DNA of 64,000 nt from NCBI GenBank assembly GCA_963766725.1, contig CAVYBK010000001.1:204007-268006 (forward strand). The letters run 5' to 3'. This document shows positions 27,407-37,041 of this stretch, piece by piece. The stretch's first letter is position 1. Every line of letters starts with the position of its first letter. The notes under the pieces were generated by a model. The model did not search any database and was not told where the DNA came from. It was given only the letters and a program-made list of their open reading frames with translations. A program made the position numbers and the translations under genes. This stretch comes from DATEOR01 sp963766725. Lineage in GTDB: Bacteria > Actinomycetota > Thermoleophilia > Gaiellales > Gaiellaceae.

Positions 27407-28595
27407 GCAGGGCCCGCGTCCTGGTCCTGGCGACCACGCTTCCTGCCGTCCGCGACGACGGGACTCCGCAGTTCGTCCTCGACCTCTCACTCGGCCTCCA
27501 GGAGACCTTCGACGTCCTGATCGTCGCGCCGCGCGTGCCCGCCGGGAAGCAGGAGGAGGAGATCGACGGCCTGCGGATCGAGCGCTTCGCCTATTTCCCG
27601 CGCCGCTGGGAGTCGCTCGCCGACGGCGCGATGCTGCCGAACCTGAAGGCGCGGCCTTCGACGGCGCTCCAGGTCCCCTTCCTGCTCGGCTCGTTCCTGT
27701 GGTCGTCCTTCCGTGCCGGGCGGCGCTTCAGGCCGCGAGGTGATCCATGCGCACTGGCTCGTGCCGGGCGGGTTCGTCGCCCTCCTGGTCTCGCGGCTTC
27801 TCTCCGTCCCCTACGTCGTGACGGTGCACGGCGCGGACGCGTTTGCCCTGCGCGCCGGCGGCCTTCAATGGCTGAAGCGCGTGATCATGCGGAACGCCGC
27901 CGTGGTCGGCCTGACGAGCTCGGCGCTCGCCGACGCGGTGCCGGAGGTCGATGCCGTCCCGCAGCCGGTCATTCCGATGGGCGTGGACGTGGAGGGCTTC
28001 GCGGAGGGGGTCGGGGAACGGGAGCCCGGTCTTCGGACAGCTCCTGTTCGTCGGCCGGCTCGCGGAGAAGAAGGGCGTGGACGTCCTTCTGAGCGCGCTC
28101 GCCGAGGTGCCGGACGCGACCCTCGTCGTCGGGGGCGACGGGCCGGACGCCGAACGCCTGCGCGCACTCAGTGGAGAGCTGGGCATCGCCGGGCGCGTCC
28201 GCTTCGCGGGCCGGCTCTCGCGCCCCATGATTCGGGACGAGCTCCGGAGCGCCTACGCCGTCGTCATCCCCTCGAAGGTCGCGGCCGACGGCGACCAGGA
28301 CACGACGCCGCTCGTCATGTCCGAGAGCATGAGCGCGGCCGTGCCCGTGATCGCCTCGCGCCTCGGCGGCCTGGCCGAGCAGATCGAGCCCGATGTGACG
28401 GGGCTCCTCGCCGAGCCGGATTCCGCCGGCTCGCTGGCGGAGGCCCTGCGGCGCGCGCTCGCGGACCCCGAGAAGCTCGCCGGCTACGGGCGCCAGGCGC
28501 GCGACCGGATCCGCGGCAGCGCGCTCGACCTGCGGACGACGGTTGCCCGGTACACAGAGATCCTCGGCGACGTGGTCTCGAAGCGCGCCCGCTAG
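27403..28595 (+). CDS. GT4 glycosyltransferase (two frameshifts)
   Basis: About 396 residues after removing a base near 27738 and 28014. N-terminal domain: 'LVLATTLPAVRDDGTPQF', 'EVIHAHWLVPGGFVALL', 'YVVTVHGADAF'. C-terminal domain: 'LLFVGRLAEKKGVDVLLSAL', 'VVGGDGPDAERLRALSGE', and 'YAVVIPSKVAADGDQDTTPLVMSESMS', where the conserved Glu binds the NDP-sugar. It adds a sugar to a growing lipid-linked glycan in the cytoplasm. It is coupled to the upstream sulfotransferase, and its stop is shared as CTAG with the opposing sulfotransferase. Confidence 0.88.
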
Positions 28596-29509
28596 GCGAG
28601 CCAGTGCGAGAGGTCGCGGTCGAGCCGCGTCTCGAGCCGGCCGACCTCCTCCCGGAAGACGCCGCGGAGCCGGTCGCGCTCGGGCTCGGGCATGGTCTGG
28701 CGCTGGAGATTGCGGTTGACCATCTTCGTCTGCGCGTCGAGCAGGCGTTCGCGCGCGAAGCGAGGCGTCACGTTCCAGATGCGTCGCTTCATCGGCGCCG
28801 AGGGGTTGAGGAGCCGGTGCATGAACCGGTTCTTCGGGACGCCCGAGCGGTTGTACTCGCCGGACATGTCCGGGACGAAGTCATCGTCGACGCCGAGGAA
28901 GGAGAAGATCCGCCGGCACGTCCCTTCGGGGTCGCTGCGCAGGTCGTCGTAGAGGAGAACACAGAGCTGGTTCTCCGGGAACGTCTTCTCGTAGCGGTCG
29001 AGCTGCTGGGAGTAGAAGCCCATGTCGGTGTAGCGGTAGAGGTAGGCGTAGTGCTCGGCGATTCGCTGCGGCTCGACGTCGAGGGCGGCACCGAAGTCGA
29101 GCGGCTCGAGATCGTCGCGGACGAGGTGCTGGTAGCTGGAGAAGGCGCGGTCGACGGGGTTCCTGAGAACCGCGATGAGCCTCGCGTCCGGAATGAGCGC
29201 CTTGATCCGGCCGGGTGACTTCTCGACGTAGAGGTAGTGCGTCGAGGCCTCGCCCCGCGCGAGCTCGCCGTCGCGAGCGTCGTCGAAGAGCTCTTCGTAC
29301 TCGGCCTGGTCGAGGATCACGCTCGCGTTCACCGGCGCGTCGCGCCCGTTCGCCGCGCGAAAGCCGAGGTCCGCCTCGGACTCGAAGGCGAAGAACTTCG
29401 GCTCCTTCCACGGGCTCATGTAGACCTGCGGGTGCTGGCGCAGGTAGTGGTAGAGCGCGTTCGTTCCCGCCTTCGCGGCGCCGATGATGAGGAAGTTGGG
29501 GAGGCTCAC
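28592..29509 (-). CDS. Sulfotransferase domain protein
   Basis: A 305-residue intact protein of the Sulfotransfer_1 (heparan sulfate-type) family. It has the 5'-phosphosulfate site 'FLIIGAAKAGTNALYHYLRQHP', 'EPKFFAFE', 'GEASTHYLYVEKSPGRIK' and the 3'-phosphate site 'LIAVLRNPVDRAFSSYQHLVRD'. 'CVLLYDDLRSDPEGTCRRIFSFLGV' is also present. GTG 29509 overlaps the stop of the flippase-like gene. It uses PAPS and most resembles enzymes acting on carbohydrates, so a sugar acceptor is likely. Confidence 0.92.
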   Translation of the reverse strand: MSLPNFLIIGAAKAGTNALYHYLRQHPQVYMSPWKEPKFFAFESEADLGFRAANGRDAPVNASVILDQAEYEELFDDARDGELARGEASTHYLYVEKSPGRIKALIPDARLIAVLRNPVDRAFSSYQHLVRDDLEPLDFGAALDVEPQRIAEHYAYLYRYTDMGFYSQQLDRYEKTFPENQLCVLLYDDLRSDPEGTCRRIFSFLGVDDDFVPDMSGEYNRSGVPKNRFMHRLLNPSAPMKRRIWNVTPRFARERLLDAQTKMVNRNLQRQTMPEPERDRLRGVFREEVGRLETRLDRDLSHWLA

Positions 29510-30463
29510 TCGTCCTCGACTTTCGGCCGCGGGCCCCAGCCGAGCGCGAGCACGCCGGTGATCGGCGCGAGCACGACGATTCCCATGACGCGGTTGATCG
29601 CCGTCGCGGCGAAGCCTGCGGACGCGGGCAGGCCGACGAGCGGGGCGAGCGCCGCCGCGATGAGCTCGCGCAGGCCGAAGCCGCCCGGGAGGATCCCCGC
29701 TGCCGCCGCGAGGGAGCTCGAGACGGCGAGGACGAGCGCCTGGTCGATGTCCGCGTCCACGCCGAGCCCGATGAGGATCAGGACGAGGCGGCCCGCGTTC
29801 GTGAAGACGGCGAAGAGCTCGACGGCAATGAGGAGACCCGCGAGCCGGCGGCGCTCTCCTGTCTCCGGAACGGCGCGGCGCAGCCACGCGTGCGCGCCGA
29901 TGAGCGGCGGGATACCGGCCACCGCCAGGACGGCCGCGGCAACCCAGCGCTGCCCGACGGCCAGGAGGATCGCCGCCATCACGGCCGACACGCCGATCCA
30001 GACGAGCCCGACCACGGCGGTCGAGGCGAGCGCCCTGCCGTAGCGCGAGCCCATCGTCCGGAGCCCCTGTACGCGCACGAGAAACGCGCCCGGAATGGGC
30101 AGCAGGTTGGCGGCGGTGGACATGGTCGTCAGCTGGAGCGCGGGCATGAAGCGCATCCGGTGGTGCAGCATCCGCGCCGAGAGGAGGTACTCGAAGGTGT
30201 TGGCGACGAGCGTGAGAGGGACGCCGACGAGCGCCGCGATCAGCATCGGCACCCAGCGGATCTCGGCCAGGGTGACGTCGAGGGACTTGAACGCGAACCA
30301 GCCGCCGACCAGGAAGACCACGGTGGCGACGCCGAGGAGGATGCGCTGCGTGCGCTTCGAGGGCGGCCGCCGCGTCAGCGCATAGATGCGGCCCAGGCGC
30401 CCGCCCGGGAGTGACCGCGGCCTCGTCCGCGACGGCCGGCTCGCTAGTTGGCCGTGGAGCCAC
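29506..30463 (-). CDS. UPF0104/lysylphosphatidylglycerol-synthase TM-domain (flippase-like) protein (one frameshift)
   Basis: About 318 residues with 7-8 membrane helices after removing one base near 30402. GTG 30463, inside the end of the preceding gene, is the only start that keeps the N-terminus open. Family marks are 'WFAFKSLDVTLAEIRWVP', 'TFEYLLSARMLHHRMRFMPALQL', 'STAANLLPIPGAFLVRVQGLR' and 'GILPGGFGLRELIAAALAPLVG'. The GGFG-x-R-E segment is typical. Family members move lipid-linked substrates or have unknown roles. A second copy at 50354-51322 also adjoins a large polytopic protein, so the pair seems to be a module. Confidence 0.82.
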
Positions 30464-32594
30464 TCTGCTCGGCGTCGATCCGTGCGATCGTCGCCGGGTC
30501 GATCGGGTAGAGAGCGAAGACCTTGTCCTCGTACACGGGCGTGTACTGCTGCATGAACTCGCGCGGGTACGGCAGGTCCTTGCGCACGAGGATCCACTGC
30601 GGGTCCCAGCGCTGGAGGATGGCCTGGAGCTCTGCCGGGTCCTTGGAGTCGAAGAACGTCTTCGCGTCCAGCCGCCGCTCCGCATGGTGGTTCACCGTCG
30701 TGTCGCCGCCGTGCCCGCCTGCCGCCGCGACGATGTAGACCGGGGCCAGGGCGCTCAGCCGGTAGGCCTGCTTCGGCAGGGCGAGGATGACGTCGTCCTG
30801 GGCCACGTACTGGTTCACCGCGGCGACGACGTTGTCGTTGATCCTCGCGGGCTCCGGCCGGTACGTCTTGATCCCGTGGGCCCCGACCGACGGCGGTCGG
30901 GAGGACGAAGGCGATCACGATCGCGAGCGACCAGCCGTTCCCGTAGCGGACGTTGACCTTGCGCGTCGCGGCCAGGCCGATGGCCACGAGGGCGCCGGCC
31001 GCCGCGACCCACGCGAGCCAGCCGGGCCCGGGGTCGCGCAGCATGTACTTGAAGTCCCCGGGCAAGACGTGGTGGAGCCACGCGCCCGCGAGAAGCGCGC
31101 CTGCGACCGCGAACCAGCGGAAGCGCGCGAGGACGAGCGCGCCGCCAGTCAGCGCGAAGGCGAACGGGAGATAAAAGGCGAAGCGACGACCCTGCGAGAT
31201 CGACATCACGTGGGCGAACGGCGTGAAGAAGTAGGGGACGATGAGGATGAGGATCACGGCCGCGGACGTGCCCGCGATGAACGCCGCCGCACGGGTCCGG
31301 CCTGCGGCCGCGGCGATCGGGATGCACGCGAGCGCCGCGATGACGATCGGCCCGCCCCTCGTCAGCCAGTCGGCCTTCATGCTCACGAGGCTCCCGTCCA
31401 TGTTCACGAGCGACACGAAGTGCTCCCCCGCCCTCGAGACCGTCGAGGCGGAGGAGTCGGCGGCCGGGAAGAGCCAGACGAGGAAGAGGAGGAAGGGGAC
31501 GGTGACCGCGCCGAGCATCACGGCGAGCCGGCGCAGGTCGTCCGTGCGATCGCGGGCCATGATGAAGCGCGCGACGAGGAACGCACCGAGCAGGAGGATC
31601 ATGAACGGCGCATAGCTCGGGTGGGCCGCGCTGACCACGAAGGACGAGGCGGCAGCCGTCCAGATCGGCTCCCGGCCCCCTTCGCGCATGTAGGTGAAGG
31701 TGCGGTCGATGATCAGCGGCCAGAACAGGAAGATGCAGATGTAGCCCGGGTACGAGATCTGGCTGAAGTAGCCGACGCCGATCGGGAAGGCGAAGGCGCC
31801 GAGGTAGCCGATGCATGTGGCCAGGCCGGCCGCGCGGCAGCCGAACATCTGGCGGCCCGCGTTGTAGACGGCGGCGGCGACGAACGGGATCAGGGCCGTC
31901 GGCCAGAAACGGAACATGACCGTCTCGTCGAGGCCGGTGAGCCAGACGATCGCCGCGCCCGTCGCGTGCCAGAGCGGGAAGGCGTAGCCGGGGTGCAGGC
32001 CGGTGTCCGGCGGCAGAAGCCCGAGCTGGTCGAGGTGGTGCGCGGCCGGGTCGAGGTCCGTGATCTTCCGCATCCGCGCGATGTGCTCGACGGCGTCGCC
32101 GACGTTGTTCCAGCTGCCGATCCACATGAGCGCCGCGAAGCCGGCGACGCCCGCGGCGAACCAGAAGAACGTGGGCGTGAGCCGGAGGTCCATCGCCACC
32201 GGCTTCCCCCGGCCGACGAGCAGGCCGGCGCCGACGACGCCGAGGAGCCAGAGGATGATCACGGGCACCCCACCGCCGGTCGCGAGCATGAGCACGAAGC
32301 CGGGTGCGAGGGCGGTGACGCTCCAGGCCGCACAGGCGGGGAGCGCGGCGGCCGGCGAGGCCGGCCAGCCGAGGAGCCGGAGGATGACGGCACCGGGCAG
32401 GATCAGCACTCCCCACGTGCCGATCGCGAGCTTCACAGCCGTCAGCGGCCCGCCGTTCGGGAGGAGCGAGGCGAGGGCGCAGACGGCGAGCCCGGCAAGG
32501 ACGATCAGTGCGAAGGGGATCGGCCGGGGCGCCGGCTCGTCGGCGTGCTCGCGGGGTGCGACGACGGCGCGTCGCCCTCGGGCTAGGACGTCAC
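30444..32594 (-). CDS. Large polytopic membrane protein, GT-C-like, unknown function (three frameshifts)
   Basis: A protein of about 715 residues with 14 or so helices and a soluble C-terminal domain. Single bases near 32584, about 32541 and 30895 must be removed. The first two are inferred because the helix before GTG 32436 ('FALIVLAGLAVCALASLL') aligns with the start of the paralogue at 51363. Conserved stretches are 'DAVEHIARMRKITDLD', 'GLHPGYAFPLWHATG', 'SAAHPSYAPFMILL', 'FDSKDPAELQAILQRWDPQWILVRKD', and a final 'PVYEDKVFALYPI'. The first outer loop D-x-x-E/H pattern suggests a polyprenyl-sugar glycosyltransferase of GT-C type, but this is inference. Confidence 0.65.
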
Positions 32595-32653
32595 TGAGCA
32601 GGACTCGTCGCCCCTTCCGGACGAGTGGGGGAGGGCCTCACTGCGGCGACACT

Positions 32654-33615
32654 TTAGTGACGGCGGTCGCGGGCCTGCGCCGATGCCGCCTCGCCTTGCG
32701 CCGTCCATTCGAAGTCCCGCCCGAGCAACTCGACGAGGCGCGCGTTCGGCTCCGCGTAGCGGCTTTCGAGCCCGACCCGGGTCTCTGCGCACATCGGCTC
32801 GTAGGAGCCCTGGTTGGCCACCGTGTCCCCGGGCAGCTCGAGCGGCCGCACGCCAGAAAGTCGAGCACGTTCCGAAGAGTCTCGGCTCGCCTGGCGGCGA
32901 GATCCTCCACGGGCACGACGAGCAGCTGCTCCCGAGAAAAGTGCGCGAGCCAGCGCTCGAGCTGGTCGGCGTAGAGGCCGCGCGCGAAGTAGGAGTGGTG
33001 GCGGTGGTGATAGTGCTTGCGCCGCTCGCCGGTGCCGATGCGGAACCGGGTCGTTCCCGCGTCGAGCTCGACCTTCGCCTCGGATGCCAGGCGGCCGGCC
33101 TCGGCCTCGAGCGCGTCTTCGAAGGACAGCTCTTCGCGCTGCGAGCGGCGCATCATCTGGTAATGCGAGTAGGCGCGCTCGACGGGATCGCGGAGGACTG
33201 CGATGAGCCTGACGTCAGGGATCGTGGCCGCCACACGCTCCGGTACGAGCGGGTGAAAGATGTAGTACGGCGTCGCCTCGCCCGCAACGATGTCACCGCC
33301 GCGCGCGCGGGCCCACCGCCGCTCCAGCGTCAAGGGGAAGAACGAGCGGTACCACGTCGGGCCGAGCAGGAAGCGCTCGTCGAAGAAGTGGATCTCCTTG
33401 TCCGCCCACGTGACCTCTCCGCGGCCGCCGACCGGGCCGTGGAGATCGGGGTGGAGGAGGAGCTGGTCGAAGAGCGTGGTCGTTCCCGCCCGTTGGGCGC
33501 CGATGACGAGGAACGAGGGCAAGATCTTCGCCCTGCCGGTGACTCGCCGAACATTGTCGCTCCGTGCGAGGCGTCCCCGGATTCCGCCACTCTTCCGGCC
33601 CCGCTGTTTGCTCAC
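32654..33615 (-). CDS. Sulfotransferase domain protein (one frameshift)
   Basis: A 320-residue Sulfotransfer_1-type enzyme. One base appears missing near 32852 (expected 'DFLGVRPLELPGD'), one of the few deletions in the window. Motifs: 'FLVIGAQRAGTTTLFDQLLLHPD', 'KEIHFFDERF', 'GEATPYYIFHPLVPERV', 'LIAVLRDPVERAYSHYQMMRR' and 'RGLYADQLERWLAHFSREQLLVV'. A very basic N-terminus ('MSKQRGRKSGGIRGR') precedes the PAPS site. ATG 33615 overlaps the stop of the next upstream sulfotransferase, to which it is a close paralogue (shared 'DPVERAYSHYQMM'). Confidence 0.88.
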
Positions 33616-34533
33616 GTCGAGGAGCTACGAGCGCTCTCGGCCCAGCCGAACTGGCGGCCGAGGAGGCGCTCCAGGCGCTCGTTGGGCTCTGCGTAGCGCT
33701 CCTCGAGGCGCGCCCGGACGTCCGGTTCGATCGCCGAGTACGGCTTCTTGTTGTGCTCGGGGAAGTCGTCCAGCTGCCATTCGCGGAGGCCGAGGAAGCC
33801 GAGCACCTCCGCGTAGATCTCCTGCGGGCGGGCGAGCAGGTCCTCGGTGCCGACCACGAGCAGCTGCTCGCGGTCGAAGTGCTCGAGCCAGCGCTCGAGC
33901 TGGTCCGCGTAGAGGCCGCGGGAGAAATAGGCGCGGTGGCGGTGCTGGTGGTGGGCCCGGTGACCGCTCGGGAGGACCTGCTCGGTCTCGCTCATGAGCG
34001 CCTCCTCGACGCCCGCGAGGCGCTCCGGCTCGGCGGCGAGCGCTTCCTCGAAGCCGAGCTTCTCGCGGCCGGTGCGCGACATCATCTGGTAGTGCGAGTA
34101 CGCGCGCTCGACGGGGTCGCGGAGCAGCGCGATGAGCCGGACGTCGGGGAGCGTCGCCGCGACCCGGGCGGGAACCGCCGGATGGAACATGTAGTACGGC
34201 GTCGCCTCGCCGGCCTGGAGGTCGTGTCCGCGCTTGCGGTAGCGCTCCCGCGTCGCCGCGAGCGGGAAGAAGGAGCGGTACCAGTCGACGCCCTTCGTGA
34301 ACTTCTCGTCGAAGAAGTGCGTCTCCTTGACCCACCAGACCGCCGCGTCGCCGCCGCTCGGGCCGGCCACGTCCGGGTGAGCGAGGAGGTAGCGGAAGAG
34401 GGAGGTCGTGCCCGCGCGCTGCGCTCCGATGATGAGGAACGAGGGCAGGATGCGGCGCTTGCGCGGTCGCGTAGCGGAAGCGGCGCCGCGCCGGTCTCAG
34501 GACGCGCTTGACGGGCGAGGGCAGCGACACCAT
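33612..34533 (-). CDS. Sulfotransferase domain protein (one frameshift)
   Basis: A 306-residue paralogue of the gene at 32654. One extra base near 34461 separates 'FRYATA' from 'KRRILPSFLIIGAQRAGTTSLF'. Motifs: 5'-phosphosulfate loop 'IIGAQRAGTTSLF', 'KETHFFDEKFTKGVDWYRSFF', 'GEATPYYMFHPAVPARV', 'LIALLRDPVERAYSHYQMM' and 'RHRAYFSRGLYADQLERWLEHF'. ATG 34533 starts it, 31 bases after the ABC ATPase stop. The tandem pair implies either two sulfation positions or a recent duplication. Confidence 0.88.
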
Positions 34534-34563
34534 TCGGAGATGATAGAGGGCCGCGAAGGGCCC

Positions 34564-35388
34564 TCAGACGTCGTCGTCCGAGCCTTCCCTCTTGAGGTGG
34601 AGGAACTCCTTGTACGCGTCGACGACGGTGTCCGCGTCGTCCCGCATCGAGATGCGGCCCTCGTGCATCCAGATCGCCTCGTCGCAGAGCTCGCGGATCG
34701 AGCGGAGGCCGTGGCTGACGAGGACGATCGTCCGCGCCTTGTCCGTGAGCTCGCGCATCTTGTCGAACGACTTCTCCCGGAAGCGGGCATCACCGGTCGA
34801 GAGCGCCTCGTCGATCATGAGGATGTCCGGGTCCATGTTGATCGCCACGGAGAAGGCGAGCCGCCCGTACATCCCCGAGGAGTACGTGCGCATCGGCATC
34901 TCCATGAAGTCGCCGAGCTCGGCGAACTCCGCGATGTCCTCGTACTTCGCTGCCACCTGCTCGCGGGAGAGGCCGGCGGCGAGGCCGCCGAGGACGACGT
35001 TCTCCTGGCCGGTGAGCTCGCCCTTGAAGCCGACGCCGAGCGCGAGGAGCGTGCTCACCCGGCCGAAGACCTCCACGCGGCCGCGGCTCGGCGGGAGGAT
35101 CCCCGCCATCGTGCGGAGCAGCGTGGACTTGCCGGCGCCGTTGACGCCGACGACGCCGAGCGCGGTGCCGTGCGGGATCTCGAAGGAGACGTCGCGCACC
35201 GCCTTGATCTCGCGGATGATCCGCTCCCGCCGGCCGAGGCGGATGAGCGTCTTCTTCAGCGTCGGCTTCTTCTCGACGGCCGTGCGGTAGGTGACCGAAA
35301 GGTCTTCGACCTTGACCGCCCACGGTGTGGCGTCGGGCGTCGGCTCGAGCGTCACGGCCGGGTTCTCAGAGGCGGATCGCAAACTCAC
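34564..35388 (-). CDS. ABC exporter ATPase for surface polymer (TagH/Wzt type)
   Basis: A 274-residue ATPase. Walker A 'GVVGVNGAGKSTLLRTM', Q-loop region 'GELTGQENVVLGGLAAG', signature 'TYSSGMYGRLAFSVA', Walker B 'ILMIDEALSTGD', and H-loop 'IVLVSHGLRSI'. The 'RVSTLLALGVGFKGELTGQEN' segment is typical of ATPases exporting O-antigen or teichoic acid. It lacks the long C-terminal carbohydrate-binding domain of many Wzt proteins, so it looks more like TagH cores. GTG 35388 overlaps the permease end by 23 bases. It would drive export of a lipid-linked polymer. Confidence 0.92.
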   Translation of the reverse strand: MSLRSASENPAVTLEPTPDATPWAVKVEDLSVTYRTAVEKKPTLKKTLIRLGRRERIIREIKAVRDVSFEIPHGTALGVVGVNGAGKSTLLRTMAGILPPSRGRVEVFGRVSTLLALGVGFKGELTGQENVVLGGLAAGLSREQVAAKYEDIAEFAELGDFMEMPMRTYSSGMYGRLAFSVAINMDPDILMIDEALSTGDARFREKSFDKMRELTDKARTIVLVSHGLRSIRELCDEAIWMHEGRISMRDDADTVVDAYKEFLHLKREGSDDDV

Positions 35389-36233
35389 GCTCCCTGGAGA
35401 TGAAGAAGAGGGTTCCGGCCATGACGGTGGCCACGGCCCAGACGAGGCTCGCTGCCAGGAGCCCGGCCGGCGGCATTCTTCCCTCGATGACGGCGTCGTT
35501 GAGCGAGCCCAGCATCGGGTACATCGGGTTGCAGTAGAGGATCGGGCGCAGCTTCTGGGGCACGTCCTCGGCGTAGAAGAGGATCGGCGAGGTGTAGAGC
35601 CAGATCCGCGTGAAGTACGGGAGAAAGTTCGTCAGGTCGCGGAAGTAGACCTGCGACGTTGCGGTGAACATCGCCGCGCCGGCGCCGAAGACCGTGATGA
35701 GCGCGATGATCGGGATCGCCCAGAGGAGCGAAGCCTTGATGGGCAGTCCGACGGCCATGTGCACGACCGCGTAGACGGCGAGCGTCGGCAGGAAGCGCAT
35801 GAAGGACTCGAGCACCGACTCGAGCGGCAGGAGGAGCCGCGGGAAGGCCGTGTTGAGGATGAGCTTCCCTCCGCCGACGACCGAGCGGGCGCCGCGCGAG
35901 ACCGAGGTGCTCACGAGCCGGAAGGCGAAGAGGCTGAGCATCAGGTGGGCGAGGAAGATCGGACCCACGTCCGCCGCCGCGAATGATGTAGACCAGGGTG
36001 AAGTAGACGATGCCCAGCATCACCGGGTTGAGGATCAGCCAGAGCTGGCCGAGCGTCGTGTTGAAGTGCTGCGCGCGCAGGTTCGTGCGGGCGAGCTCGT
36101 AGAGGAACTGGCGGCGCGCCCAGAGCGCCCGGAAGTACGGGCCGAGCGGCGGCAGCCCGACCTTGTGCGGCTCGTAGACGTGGTGGTCGCCGCTGAACTC
36201 GTCGCTCGGCCGAGTCTGTGCGACCGCGCTCAC
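35366..36233 (-). CDS. ABC exporter permease for surface polymer (TagG/Wzm type; one frameshift)
   Basis: About 288 residues and six helices after removing one base near 35975 (between 'VYIIRGGG' and 'VGPIFLAHLMLSLFAF'). The N-terminal cytoplasmic helix 'FLYELARTNLRAQHFNTTLGQLWLILNPVM' is the hallmark of ABC-2 polysaccharide exporters. 'VGGGKLILNTAFPRLLLPLESV' and 'FTRIWLYTSPILFYAEDVP' also match. It pairs with the ATPase at 34564. Its upstream neighbours make a CDP-alcohol product and glycerol-1-phosphate, suggesting the cargo. Confidence 0.88.
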
Positions 36234-36290
36234 AGTGGGCGCTCCTGAGGATTCATCGCGTCCAGATTAGTCGCTCGGGACGGCGTTCCT

Positions 36291-37041
36291 TCACTTGAGG
36301 CGGCCGGACGCGAGGATCGCGGCCAGGTGGCCGACGACGGCGACCCCTGCGGCGACGGCGAGGGCGACGACGAGAATCCGGCTTCCGTCGAGGCCGTCCG
36401 CGAGCGAATCGACGACCGCGGCGGCGAGCGCGAGGATCGACGCCTCGACCGCCTGGAAGGGCCGGATCGCCGGCAGGAGCGCGCGGAGCTGCGGCCGCCG
36501 CCGTCGCGTCCGGCTCGCGGCGAGGGCGCGGGCCGGTCGGATCGCCCGAGCGCGTACTGGACGAGGTGCGTCTCCGACTTGAGGAAGAGGATGAGCACCG
36601 AGGCGAGGAGGCCGAGAGCGGTCCAGCCCCCGATCGAGTCCCAGCCGCCGTCCGCGCGCACGCCGATTGCAGCCGGGATGGCGGCCTCGGTCGAGTAGTG
36701 CGCGAGCTGGTCGAGGTAGACGCCGACCGGCGAGAACTGCTTCCGCCAGCGCGCGACCTCGCCGTCCGAGCAGTCGAGGAGGAGCTGGAGCTGGATCGAG
36801 GAGCACGCCGAGCACCGCCGGCCAGATCCCGGCGAAGGTGAGCGAGAGGGCGCCGAGCAGACCGGCCGGGATCATGAGTGCGGTGACCCCGTTCGCGCGG
36901 CAGCGGCGTTCGCAGGACGAGCCGGGTCAGGTAGGGCGAGAGCCGGCGCATGTAGAGCCGTCCGGCCCAGTGCTCGGCTCCGGGGCGGGCGAGCAGCCAG
37001 TCCGGCTGCGTCTCGGCGCGGAGCTCAGCGATCGACGGCAT
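36291..37041 (-). CDS. CDP-alcohol phosphatidyltransferase family protein with altered motif (four frameshifts)
   Basis: Removing single bases near 36900, 36797, 36527 and 36489 gives 248 residues: a soluble N-terminus 'AELRAETQPDWLLARPG' and then about six helices. The family motif D-x-x-DG-x-x-AR-x8-G-x3-D-x3-D is present as 'DCSDGEVARWRKQFSPVG' followed by 'VYLDQLAHY'. The last Asp, which is the catalytic base in characterised enzymes, is His. These enzymes transfer a phospho-alcohol from a CDP carrier to an alcohol acceptor in the membrane. ATG 37041 overlaps the G1P dehydrogenase end by 17 bases, so the genes are coupled. Confidence 0.78.

Noticed and set aside
30787..32586. 599-codon plus-strand open frame opposite the polytopic protein
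   Set aside because: It is extremely rich in Glu, Arg, Asp and Gly, with no hydrophobic core. The minus-strand frame encodes a membrane protein with a paralogue at 51363.
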